Assembly: GCA_002480645.1 (NCBI GenBank) | Contig: DLCN01000006.1 | Location: 171,702 to 235,701, forward strand | Source of the DNA: Balneolaceae bacterium UBA7797 | GTDB lineage: Bacteria; Bacteroidota; Rhodothermia; Balneolales; Balneolaceae | DNA: 64,000 bases | Direction: 5' to 3' | Shown: in pieces, positions 8,986-16,690 of the stretch | Layout of the letters: each line of letters starts with the position of its first letter | Position numbering within the stretch: the first letter of the stretch is position 1 | The notes under the pieces: model-generated | Seen by the model: only the letters and a program-made list of their open reading frames with translations | Database searches by the model: none | Told to the model about the DNA's origin: nothing | Translations under genes and position numbers: made by a program

Positions 8986-9510
8986 TTGCTTTCAGGAACA
9001 GAAGAAATACAACTAATTCAACGCGCACTGGCAGGGGATCAACAAGCATTTGAAATGCTTTATGAGACTCATCTGGATGAATTATTCGCTTTTCTGAATC
9101 AATTCTCGGAGGATCGTGAGCAAGTGAAAGATTGGAGTCAACGTGCTTTTATCAAAGCATTTAAAAAACTCGGGCATTTCAAAGGTAATTCTCGATTTAA
9201 AACATGGCTTTTCACCATCGGTTTGAATGAGATGCGGACTGATATGAGATCAAAGATCAGGTTCGTTGAATACGATTCCAGCTATGAATCTGAGTCATTT
9301 TCAGATGATGAGGAAGAATCTGAATTATGGATTCAGGCAAAGAAAGCGATTCGGAAATTAACTCCTCTTAAAAAAATGGTGGTTTTACTTCATGTCGCTG
9401 AAGATTACTCACACCGAGAAATTGGAGAAATGCTTTCCATTAATGAAAGCCACTCCAGAATTATTCTGCACCGTGCAAAAGAAGAACTTAAATCGATGGT
9501 AGAAATATGA
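8986..9510 (+). CDS. ECF-family RNA polymerase sigma factor
   Basis: 174 residues with sigma region 2 at about 20-92 ('QQAFEMLYETHLDEL', 'WSQRAFIKAFKKL', 'FKTWLFTIGLN') and region 4 at about 118-171 ('LKKMVVLLHVAEDYSHREIG', 'HRAKEEL'). Regions 1 and 3 are absent, as in ECF sigmas. The start is TTG: an in-frame stop lies at 8965-8967 and the first ATG in frame would remove part of region 2. AAAGGA at 8977-8982 serves as ribosome-binding site with tight 3-base spacing. The stop overlaps the next ATG (ATGA), and that gene encodes a single-pass membrane protein, the usual sigma/anti-sigma arrangement. Confidence 0.92.
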   Translation: MLSGTEEIQLIQRALAGDQQAFEMLYETHLDELFAFLNQFSEDREQVKDWSQRAFIKAFKKLGHFKGNSRFKTWLFTIGLNEMRTDMRSKIRFVEYDSSYESESFSDDEEESELWIQAKKAIRKLTPLKKMVVLLHVAEDYSHREIGEMLSINESHSRIILHRAKEELKSMVEI

Positions 9511-10001
9511 ACTCATTCTATAACAACAATGACTACCCTTCTGTGGAGGAACAGTCATCTATGTGGAAGGAAATTGACAAAACCATTTCACCCCAAAGAC
9601 CATTGAAGGTATTTCACTGGAAAAGTTTTTGGATGGGTAATGCTGCCGCAGTACTGATAGGTTTTGCTCTACTTGGAGCCTTCTCTGTTATCCATTCGAT
9701 TCGGATACACTTTTCCGCTGATTCTCCGGATAACAGAATGTATGAGACTCTGACTGCTGCAACTGATCAGCTAAAAGGTATTTCTCCGATTTTGGTAGAT
9801 CAGGCTTCTGATGAAAGAAAGGCTGACCTCCGATCAACCATGCAGGCTATTAGTGAAATTGACAAACTTATTGAAGAGATACGAAAGGATATTCTAATAA
9901 ATGGTGAAACTCCTGCTAAAAGAGAAAACCTAAAACGACTCTATGCAACCAAACTCGATTTTTATAAAGATATACTGCTTAAAGAGGATCTGAACTCATG
10001 A
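9507..10001 (+). CDS. Single-pass membrane protein, probable anti-sigma factor
   Basis: 164 residues. A roughly 40-residue cytosolic N-terminus is followed by one membrane helix at about 46-67 ('MGNAAAVLIGFALLGAFSVI') and a periplasmic region of about 95 residues ending in a charged helical segment. No zinc-binding HxxxCxxC anti-sigma motif is present, so the call rests on position: the gene overlaps the ECF sigma gene by ATGA and is itself overlapped by the next gene. By family precedent the N-terminus would hold the sigma factor at the membrane until an envelope signal releases it. The sequence itself matches nothing I recognise. Confidence 0.6.
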   Translation: MNSFYNNNDYPSVEEQSSMWKEIDKTISPQRPLKVFHWKSFWMGNAAAVLIGFALLGAFSVIHSIRIHFSADSPDNRMYETLTAATDQLKGISPILVDQASDERKADLRSTMQAISEIDKLIEEIRKDILINGETPAKRENLKRLYATKLDFYKDILLKEDLNS

Positions 10002-11353
10002 AAAAAATAGTCTTAATCCCCATACTACTTTTTATAGGATGCCCTTTGTTTGCACAAAGTGGTGAGAAAAACGGTCAATTTGGAGCCGGTAATCTGACTG
10101 AAATGCTCATACGGGTGGATGCAGGTATGGAGATCATTATTGAACCAAGTTCATCACAGGCGATCACTTATCGATATACTTTCGAGGGTAATGAGGAAGC
10201 TTATGAACACTACTTCGAACATTTCGAGCCTGCTTTTGATATCAAAGGAGCTGAAGCGAGATTAAGCATTTCATTTCCGGATCAAAGAAAACGAAATACC
10301 AATTTTAAAGTATCGAAGCATACACTTGAATTGAACATTCCCATGAACGTAATGATTGGACTACAAACCCGGTATTCTTCAGTAGATATTCGTGGTTTTA
10401 GAAAAGGATTACGAGTTGAGAACAGAAGTGGAAAGGTGTTGGTAAATGATATAAAAGAATCGGTAATGATCTCCAATGATTATGGCGAGGTAACCGCCGG
10501 TGAAATTAGCGGAGATCTCAAGATCACTAACCGATCCTCAAAAGTGGATGTAAAGAATGTAATCGGTTTAGTGCAGATCAATGCTGAGTATTCAAAGATC
10601 AATATTTCAGCAATTGACGGAGATATCGCCATGACAAACCGAAGCGGAGTTTTGAATGCCTTTGATATCAGAGGTGGTATCCGGGGTGTTGGTCCTTATA
10701 TGAATTATGAGCTTACAAATATTGATGGTGAGATATCTATCGATAATAAAAGTGGGGATGTAACGATTGACGGAGCCCGAACGTTGAGTGTTTCCGGCGA
10801 TTACGTCAACATTTTTGCGAAAGGGGTAAATTCAGGGATCCCCTTACAAATTGACGGGCGATCTGCAGACATCAGACTTGAACAAATTGAAAGTGATATC
10901 ACCTTATCCGGACAATATTTAAATACGGAATTAACCAATATTGATGGTTCCGTAACTATCAGGAACCGCTCCGGTGAAATAACGCTAACTAATATCAGCA
11001 AAGACCTTAGTATTGAGGGTGAATACCTGGAGATCGAGGTCAATAAATTTTATGGCGAGAATATCAGTGTGGTCAATCGATCTAATGATGTATCGCTGGA
11101 GACCATGTCGTCATTAAAAAGAGTTTTTTTGGAGAATCAATATGGTGACATCGAAATAACACTCAACAAGCCTTTTATTGGAACAGTACTACTTGAAAAT
11201 GAATATGGAGATCTATCATCAGACCTCAAACTGGCAGATCAACAGGTAGACCGGTCTGATAACTCAATAAATATAAGCGGTAAAACCGGAGATGGTGATG
11301 GAAAGTTGAGTATCCGTAATAAAAGCGGAGACATCCAGATCAGATCAAATTGA
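9998..11353 (+). CDS. Secreted DUF4097-like beta-helix protein
   Basis: 451 residues with a signal peptide (1-20, ending LFAQ). The rest is a string of short beta-strand repeats such as 'ISGDLKITNRSSKVDV', 'IDGDIAMTNRSG' and 'IDGSVTIRNRSGEI', in which 'NRSG' or 'NKSG' recurs about every 45-50 residues. This is the pattern of DUF4097 putative-adhesin proteins that fold as a stacked beta structure. It overlaps the anti-sigma gene by ATGA, so it is part of the same regulated unit, and may be the sensor partner or an output of the ECF system in the envelope. No lipobox or outer-membrane anchor is visible. Confidence 0.75.
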   Translation: MKKIVLIPILLFIGCPLFAQSGEKNGQFGAGNLTEMLIRVDAGMEIIIEPSSSQAITYRYTFEGNEEAYEHYFEHFEPAFDIKGAEARLSISFPDQRKRNTNFKVSKHTLELNIPMNVMIGLQTRYSSVDIRGFRKGLRVENRSGKVLVNDIKESVMISNDYGEVTAGEISGDLKITNRSSKVDVKNVIGLVQINAEYSKINISAIDGDIAMTNRSGVLNAFDIRGGIRGVGPYMNYELTNIDGEISIDNKSGDVTIDGARTLSVSGDYVNIFAKGVNSGIPLQIDGRSADIRLEQIESDITLSGQYLNTELTNIDGSVTIRNRSGEITLTNISKDLSIEGEYLEIEVNKFYGENISVVNRSNDVSLETMSSLKRVFLENQYGDIEITLNKPFIGTVLLENEYGDLSSDLKLADQQVDRSDNSINISGKTGDGDGKLSIRNKSGDIQIRSN

Positions 11354-11357
11354 GGCT

Positions 11358-11807
11358 TCATTTTAACTCTATGGAATGTTTAGTATTTCCATTAAGGGTT
11401 ATAAAGACGGCGTCTTTCCATGATGCCGGCCCAAATCGCCCTCTGGCGTTATTTGAAAAGCCATAGCGTTCTTTGGGAATACCTAACAGATTTGCATCAA
11501 GTTTCCCGTTTTTATTCTCATCGTGATAAACCGCAATTGCATAATTTCCTTCAGGTAGTCTCTCTACTTCCCAAGTCATTGAGGTACTATCTACCGGCAG
11601 TACTACCGCATAAACCGGTTCTTTCTTTGCCTTGTAACTTTCCTCGGAATTGAACATTGCAATCCTAACCTCTCCTTTAGCTTTTTCAAACCCCGTTAAT
11701 TGCAGTGAAAAATTCCCCGTTGAATCCTGAGTATCCACTTGTGCAAAAACTTGATGAATATTCAGAATAAATAAAAAAATGAGGGGTAGTAAAATCCGGT
11801 TTCGCAT
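11358..11807 (-). CDS. DUF2141 secreted protein
   Basis: 149 residues with a signal peptide (1-22, ending VFAQ). The DUF2141 pattern is clear: 'GEVRIAMFNSEESY', 'LPEGNYAIAVYHDENKNGKLD' and 'ERYGFSNNARGRFGPASW'. The acidic 'HDENKNGKLD' loop looks able to bind calcium. Members are small periplasmic or secreted beta-sandwich proteins of unknown function, common in Bacteroidetes and Proteobacteria. The stop lies only four bases from the end of the converging DUF4097 gene, with no terminator between them. Confidence 0.88.
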   Translation of the reverse strand: MRNRILLPLIFLFILNIHQVFAQVDTQDSTGNFSLQLTGFEKAKGEVRIAMFNSEESYKAKKEPVYAVVLPVDSTSMTWEVERLPEGNYAIAVYHDENKNGKLDANLLGIPKERYGFSNNARGRFGPASWKDAVFITLNGNTKHSIELK

Positions 11808-11888
11808 TAAATAATACTCAGGCTCTAAATTATCAGATCCGTAAGCTAACGGATGATTGAGAAAAATAATTTCACGGCAAACTTACGA

Positions 11889-12968
11889 TTAATCTGATTC
11901 GTTGTCAGCCGGTTCCCACTCTAAAAATTCCTCGCAAATTTCCCAGTTTTCATTTATCCAATCTGTTACTCCATTAAGCAGAGAATTTTCGAAAATTAAA
12001 TAAACCATTGCATGAGTATACCCCGCCTCATGAACTTGTTTCAAATAGGGAATATAAACTTCCTGCTCAAAAGAGGGCTCTTTATCATCTTCGATATCTG
12101 GAAGGGCACCGATTAACACTTCGTACCCGTCTGCTATAAACTCAATGGTAGGCACTCCTTCGTATTCTTCTTTAAAACGCTTGGTGCTATGCATGGAAAG
12201 GGAAAGTTCAGCTATAGACATCCCATCCCCCAACGCTCCAAATAAATTCACAGTGACGTTCACGGGCTGACCATCTTCTCCCTTTTCTGCCATTTCAAAA
12301 ATTTCCTGAATTTCATCATAGGCATCCAGGCGTCGTTGAGAATCTGGCTCATAAAACAAAAAATAAGTGTATGCGAGTAATGCAGGCACATTTCTTTGCT
12401 GATCTTTGTAGATCCTAGCCAGTAACAAATGGCTACTGGCATGCCCATAATTCGTCATGATCGAATTCTGAAGACTCGTGATCGCCTGATTTACATATCC
12501 CTGATTCAAAGAGGTAATTGCCAAACTATAATGCAAAAAGTATGAGGTGTCGTTTATCTGAATCCCTTCTTTAAAAGCTTTTATGGCTTCCTCGGGCTTG
12601 CCTAAATAATCGAGGGCAATACCTTGCATATGGTAAAATAAATAGCGGCTTTCTGAATCTACTTTCTGTCCGATCTGAGCATATTCAATGCTTTTCTCAT
12701 AATTACCCACTGTATTGTATGTAAGTGTGAGCTCATGTAATGCCATAGATGAATGAGGTTTATTAGCAAGCACTTTTTTGTAATAACCGATTGCCTCATC
12801 AAAATTGCCCGCATCATGTTCATTTACACCTAATCTGATCCACTCCTGTTCGTCGGTATTCAGTTCCTGATCTTCAACCAGCTCGTCATAATGTTGAACT
12901 TTATAGACCGAACTACTTGAACTGCAATTAATAAACAAAACGGCCAGTAATACCCACAGATATTTCAT
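11889..12968 (-). CDS. TPR-repeat lipoprotein
   Basis: 359 residues. The lipobox is 'LFINC' with Cys15, so the mature protein is a lipoprotein. From about 40 to 215 it carries four to five tetratricopeptide repeats: 'AIGYYKKVLANKPHSSMAL', 'SIEYAQIGQKVDSESRYLF', 'AIKAFKEGIQINDTSYFLH' and 'AITSLQNSIM'. The C-terminal 130 residues form a separate mixed alpha/beta domain with acidic stretches and match nothing I know. TPRs imply a protein-protein scaffold in the envelope. The gene has no close co-directional partner: 45 bases separate it from csaA, and 81 from the DUF2141 gene. Confidence 0.8.
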   Translation of the reverse strand: MKYLWVLLAVLFINCSSSSSVYKVQHYDELVEDQELNTDEQEWIRLGVNEHDAGNFDEAIGYYKKVLANKPHSSMALHELTLTYNTVGNYEKSIEYAQIGQKVDSESRYLFYHMQGIALDYLGKPEEAIKAFKEGIQINDTSYFLHYSLAITSLNQGYVNQAITSLQNSIMTNYGHASSHLLLARIYKDQQRNVPALLAYTYFLFYEPDSQRRLDAYDEIQEIFEMAEKGEDGQPVNVTVNLFGALGDGMSIAELSLSMHSTKRFKEEYEGVPTIEFIADGYEVLIGALPDIEDDKEPSFEQEVYIPYLKQVHEAGYTHAMVYLIFENSLLNGVTDWINENWEICEEFLEWEPADNESD

Positions 12969-13013
12969 AATCAGATACTTAGTTATATTATTTGATTAAG
13001 ATATCATCTTTTA

Positions 13014-13352
13014 TCAAAAAAGCTTGCTTCCATTTATCACGTTAGTATCGGTTGTCGCAAGTATGATACCACCCGTTCCATCAGAAAACCCGGTTACCAG
13101 ACATTCACTCATAAACGGTCCTATTTGTTTAGGGGGGAAATTTATAACTCCAATGATCTGCTTACCCATCAATTCACTTTTGGAGTATCGGGAGGTTATC
13201 TGTGCCGATGATCTTCTTATACCGATCTGACTCCCGAAATCAATGGTGAGTTTATAAGCCGGCTTCAGTGCTTCAGGGAAATCATTCACCCCAATTATGG
13301 TACCAACTCTGAGTTCAATCTTTTCAAATTCTTTCCATGTAATATTTTCCAT
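13014..13352 (-). CDS. csaA: CsaA-type tRNA-binding domain protein
   Basis: 112 residues forming one EMAP/Trbp111-like OB fold. 'FEKIELRVGTIIGV' opens the domain, then 'YKLTIDFG', 'SSAQITSRY', 'GKQIIGVINFPPKQIGPFMSE' and the closing 'TDTNVINGSKLF'. This matches CsaA, described as a dimeric chaperone-like protein associated with protein export that also binds tRNA. It lies downstream of glutamine synthetase, but a terminator separates the two, so it is likely transcribed separately. Confidence 0.92.
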   Translation of the reverse strand: MENITWKEFEKIELRVGTIIGVNDFPEALKPAYKLTIDFGSQIGIRRSSAQITSRYSKSELMGKQIIGVINFPPKQIGPFMSECLVTGFSDGTGGIILATTDTNVINGSKLF

Positions 13353-13365
13353 AAATGATAGTACA

Positions 13366-13402
13366 AAAAAAAGCCTGTCCCCCGAAAGGAAGACAGGCTT
13401 TC
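13366..13402 (-). terminator. Terminator of the glutamine synthetase gene
   Basis: AAAGCCTGTC at 13370-13379 pairs with GACAGGCTTT at 13392-13401. Read on the minus strand, the stem is followed by a run of eight Ts. It lies 20 bases after the glutamine synthetase stop codon. Confidence 0.9.
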
Positions 13403-13422
13403 AATCAATACTAAACTCAGAA

Positions 13423-14436
13423 TTATCCGGTAACAGACTTAACTGTTTTGATAATTCGTGCGGCAACTTTGTAAGGATCAGCATTTGAAGCCGGACGTCT
13501 GTCTTCCAAATACCCTTTCCATCCATTATTTACCGTGAATACAGGAATACGAATAGAAGCACCCCGATCGGATACACCATATGAGAAATCAGTGATTGCT
13601 GCAGTTTCATGCTTACCGGTTAAGCGCTGATCATTATCCGCACCGTAAACGGCAATATGTTCATCCACTACAGATCTGAAAGCTTCACAAACCTTTTCAA
13701 TCTTCTCTTTTGAACCTGCAGTACGGATATATTCATTTGAGAAGTTTGCATGCATTCCAGAACCATTCCAGTCAGTATCTCCCAGTGGTTTCGGATGGTA
13801 CTCAATGTATACACCATATTTTTCAGAAAGTCTTTCCATCAGATATCTGGCTACCCAGATCTGATCACCGGCTGATTGAGCTCCTTTCGCAAAGATCTGC
13901 CATTCCCACTGACCGGCAGCTACTTCGCCATTGGTTCCTTCAACGTTAAGTCCAGCTTCCAGACAAAGGTCTAAATGTTCGTCCTTAAATTCACGACCAA
14001 ACACATTCTGTCCACCAACACCACAATAATAAGGGCCTTGTGGCTCAGGATATCCATTCAATGGGAAACCAATAGGACGCTTAGTCTCTGGATCCATCAG
14101 GAAATATTCTTGTTCAAAACCAAACCAAAAGTCATCATCAGTATCATCAATAGTAGCCCGGCCATTTGTTTCATGAGGAGTTCCATCCGCATTTAGCACT
14201 TCTGTCATTACGAGATATCCGTTCTTAATAGCTGGATCAGGATAAATAGCTACTGGTTTAAGCAAGCAATCAGAACTTCCACCTTCTGCCTGTTCGGTAG
14301 AACTACCGTCAAATGACCATTCCGGACAATCTTCCAGATTACCGCTGAAATCGTGTACAATTTTAGTTTTACTTCTCAGGCTCTGTGTCGGTTTGTATCC
14401 GTCAAGCCAAATATATTCTAGTTTTGAGTACGCCAT
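13423..14436 (-). CDS. glnA: Glutamine synthetase, type II (eukaryote-like)
   Basis: 337 residues, the length of GSII rather than the 450-residue GSI or 700-residue GSIII. It condenses ammonium with glutamate using ATP. Visible motifs are 'WSFDGSSTEQAEG' (N-terminal beta-grasp), 'FWFGFEQEYFL' (metal ligands), 'GQWEWQIF', 'NGSGMHANFS' and the ATP/glutamate site 'SYGVSDRGASIRIP'. The usual GSI adenylylation tyrosine loop is not expected in this type, so control is probably transcriptional. Its upstream region shares motifs with that of the ammonium transporter gene near 24 kb, implying joint nitrogen control. Confidence 0.96.
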   Translation of the reverse strand: MAYSKLEYIWLDGYKPTQSLRSKTKIVHDFSGNLEDCPEWSFDGSSTEQAEGGSSDCLLKPVAIYPDPAIKNGYLVMTEVLNADGTPHETNGRATIDDTDDDFWFGFEQEYFLMDPETKRPIGFPLNGYPEPQGPYYCGVGGQNVFGREFKDEHLDLCLEAGLNVEGTNGEVAAGQWEWQIFAKGAQSAGDQIWVARYLMERLSEKYGVYIEYHPKPLGDTDWNGSGMHANFSNEYIRTAGSKEKIEKVCEAFRSVVDEHIAVYGADNDQRLTGKHETAAITDFSYGVSDRGASIRIPVFTVNNGWKGYLEDRRPASNADPYKVAARIIKTVKSVTG

Positions 14437-14447
14437 GGTGTATAAAC

Positions 14448-14625
14448 TTAGGTTTGTTAGGTTTTATACGATTTAGAAATCTGCGCTTAATATAATGCAC
14501 TTTTCCTGAAACACTCAATTAATTAAGAACAATAGTTATCAACATGTAAAATAGGTAGGTTAAAAAGCGCTTACACTTTAATTTATTTTTCTATTTCTCG
14601 CTTAATCTCACCTAATTTTTTTAGG
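14448..14625. promoter_or_regulatory. Regulatory motifs between glutamine synthetase and menA
   Basis: The 293-base divergent spacer holds TTAGGTTT at 14448 and TTAGGTTTTA at 14457 as a direct repeat just upstream of the glutamine synthetase start. It also holds the palindrome AAGCGCTT at 14565-14572 and an inverted repeat CCTAA-N5-TTAGG at 14611-14625. The ten-base TTAGGTTTTA and the AAGCGCTT palindrome both recur upstream of the ammonium transporter gene. No regulator is identified. Confidence 0.45.
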
Positions 14626-14729
14626 CAACATCATGATTTTCTGTGCGTAAATTACCTGAGAGCCCGTTTTTTATTCTTTGTATCTTTAGCTGCAGTTATC
14701 CACATTAAAACGGTAATTAATTTACAGAC

Positions 14730-15617
14730 TTGCAAAATTCAACATTAAAAATCTGGGTGCATTCAGCCCGCCCGAAGACTCTTGCAGCCGCTTTTGCTCC
14801 GGTAATTATCGGGGCCGCTCTCGCCTGGCATGATGGTCAATTTGTAGCTCTTAACTCATCCATTGCTTTGATCTGTGCTTTTCTTATTCAGATCGGTACA
14901 AACTTCGCTAATGACTATTACGATTTTAAAAAGGGAGCAGACACTGAAGATCGTATCGGTTTTGTCCGGGCAACTGCAGCCGGCCTTATTTCTCCTGAAA
15001 AGATGCTGAATGCGACTATACTATCTATGGGACTAGCTTTTCTTTTTGGGCTTTATCTCATTTGGATAGGGGGTTGGATCGTGCTCATTCTGGGCCTGCT
15101 TTCTCTCCTATTCGGTATTCTCTATACCGGTGGGCCTTTTCCACTCGGATATAATGGCTTAGGAGATATCTTTGTATTTCTCTTTTTCGGAATTGTGGCA
15201 GTTATGACCACCTATTATGTAAATGCTTTGGTCTGGTCTGAAGATGCTTTCTGGGCTTCCCTGGCCGTTGGTGCCCTAAGTACTAACATTCTGGTCATCA
15301 ATAATCTGAGAGATGTTGAGCAGGATAAAAAAGCAGGTAAAAGGACACTTGGAGTACTATTAGGTGAAACAGCTCTTAAAATTGAATATACATTGATGGT
15401 GCTACTTGCCTATGCCATACCACCACATTTCTTCGTAAAATTACACTTTGGATGGTGGATCTTTTTACCAGTACTCCTACTCCCATTCGCCATGTATCTC
15501 ATATACAAAGTCTGGTTCGAAACAAATAAGTCGAATCTGAATAAGGTGCTGGAGCAAACCGCGCAATTTATGGCCCTTTTCGGCATCATGTTCACCATTG
15601 GAATCCTTTTAGCCTGA
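14730..15617 (+). CDS. menA: 1,4-dihydroxy-2-naphthoate polyprenyltransferase MenA
   Basis: 295 residues with about eight or nine membrane helices. It is a UbiA-superfamily enzyme that attaches the polyprenyl tail to dihydroxynaphthoate. The first prenyl-diphosphate motif is 'NFANDYYDFKKGAD' and the second is 'NNLRDVEQDKKAGKRTL', both typical of MenA. The opening 'WVHSARPKTLAAAFAPVIIG' is also characteristic. The start is TTG at 14730: a stop lies four codons upstream and no ATG precedes the conserved N-terminus. The stop codon overlaps the menC start (TGATG), coupling the two. Confidence 0.95.
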   Translation: MQNSTLKIWVHSARPKTLAAAFAPVIIGAALAWHDGQFVALNSSIALICAFLIQIGTNFANDYYDFKKGADTEDRIGFVRATAAGLISPEKMLNATILSMGLAFLFGLYLIWIGGWIVLILGLLSLLFGILYTGGPFPLGYNGLGDIFVFLFFGIVAVMTTYYVNALVWSEDAFWASLAVGALSTNILVINNLRDVEQDKKAGKRTLGVLLGETALKIEYTLMVLLAYAIPPHFFVKLHFGWWIFLPVLLLPFAMYLIYKVWFETNKSNLNKVLEQTAQFMALFGIMFTIGILLA

Positions 15618-16690
15618 TGTTATCTGTATACAAATTCCAAGCTCCTTTCAGCGAACAATTCAAAACAGCATCGGGTGTAATACCGCAAAGGAACGGGTTT
15701 GTACTTACCTTTGAGTCTGACTCATTAATAGCCTTTGGTGAAATCTCTCCCCTTCCCGGTTTTTCAAAGGAAAACCCCGATCAAATTCTTGCTCATCTTA
15801 CGAATGACCTGGAAATTATTAAAGAAGCTTTAAACGCTTCAGCTCCTATTGATACGATGGAGGAATATCTCGGCAAATGTCCGTTTCCCTCCATGAGGTT
15901 TGGTCTTTCATCTTTAGTTTACGATCTGACCGCGAAAAGAAACTCAGTAAGCCTTCACGAGTTCATTGCCCCCGGTAGCAACCAGATCATTCAGGCGAAT
16001 GCTGTTTTAGGAATCTCATCTCCGGAATCTTTGTTAGATAAAGTGGATGATTTATTGAACGCAGGTTTCAATACACTGAAATGTAAAGTGGGAGTTGATC
16101 CCGATTTGGAAATGGAAGCTCTTGCTAACATCAGAAAGCGATTCAAAAGCCTTAAGATCCGCATCGATGCAAATGGAAGCTGGAGTACTCAAGAAGCAAT
16201 GGAGTATTTCGGACTGTTTTCTCAGTACGACATAGAATATTGTGAACAACCGATCTCTGCAGAGAATGAGTCAGATCTTTTTAAGATTGCTGACGAATCT
16301 CCAATTCCCGTTGCCGCTGACGAATCTGTTAGGGATCTTGAATCTGCCAAAAGATTAATCGAATCCGAAAAAGTGAAGATATTGATCTTAAAACCGGCAC
16401 TTTTTGGATCGATATCAGAAATTGCCGTAACAAAATCGTATGCAGCTTCTCATGGTATTGATGTTGTCTTTACGACATCGTTTGACGGAGTAATTGGAAG
16501 GATAATAACTGCGGCATTAGCTTCAGGTCTGGGTTCACAAAAATATGCGCAAGGTCTGGCTACCGGGAACTATATGATTGAAGCAGCGTTACAGTACCCC
16601 AATGAGATCAGGGAAGGAAAATTTGTATTACCAGACAAACCCGGAATAGGTCATCCGCTCAAACTAAGTGAATTAGAAAAAATCATCTGA
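15617..16690 (+). CDS. menC: o-Succinylbenzoate synthase MenC
   Basis: 357 residues, enolase superfamily. It dehydrates SHCHC to o-succinylbenzoate in menaquinone synthesis. The barrel residues are visible: the KxK pair K155/K157 in 'TLKCKVG', metal ligands D184 ('RIDANG'), E210 ('CEQP') and D235 ('AADES'), and catalytic K259 in 'ILKP'. Family members can also be dipeptide epimerases, but position between menA and menE settles the role. It overlaps menA by one base and abuts menE. Confidence 0.94.
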   Translation: MLSVYKFQAPFSEQFKTASGVIPQRNGFVLTFESDSLIAFGEISPLPGFSKENPDQILAHLTNDLEIIKEALNASAPIDTMEEYLGKCPFPSMRFGLSSLVYDLTAKRNSVSLHEFIAPGSNQIIQANAVLGISSPESLLDKVDDLLNAGFNTLKCKVGVDPDLEMEALANIRKRFKSLKIRIDANGSWSTQEAMEYFGLFSQYDIEYCEQPISAENESDLFKIADESPIPVAADESVRDLESAKRLIESEKVKILILKPALFGSISEIAVTKSYAASHGIDVVFTTSFDGVIGRIITAALASGLGSQKYAQGLATGNYMIEAALQYPNEIREGKFVLPDKPGIGHPLKLSELEKII

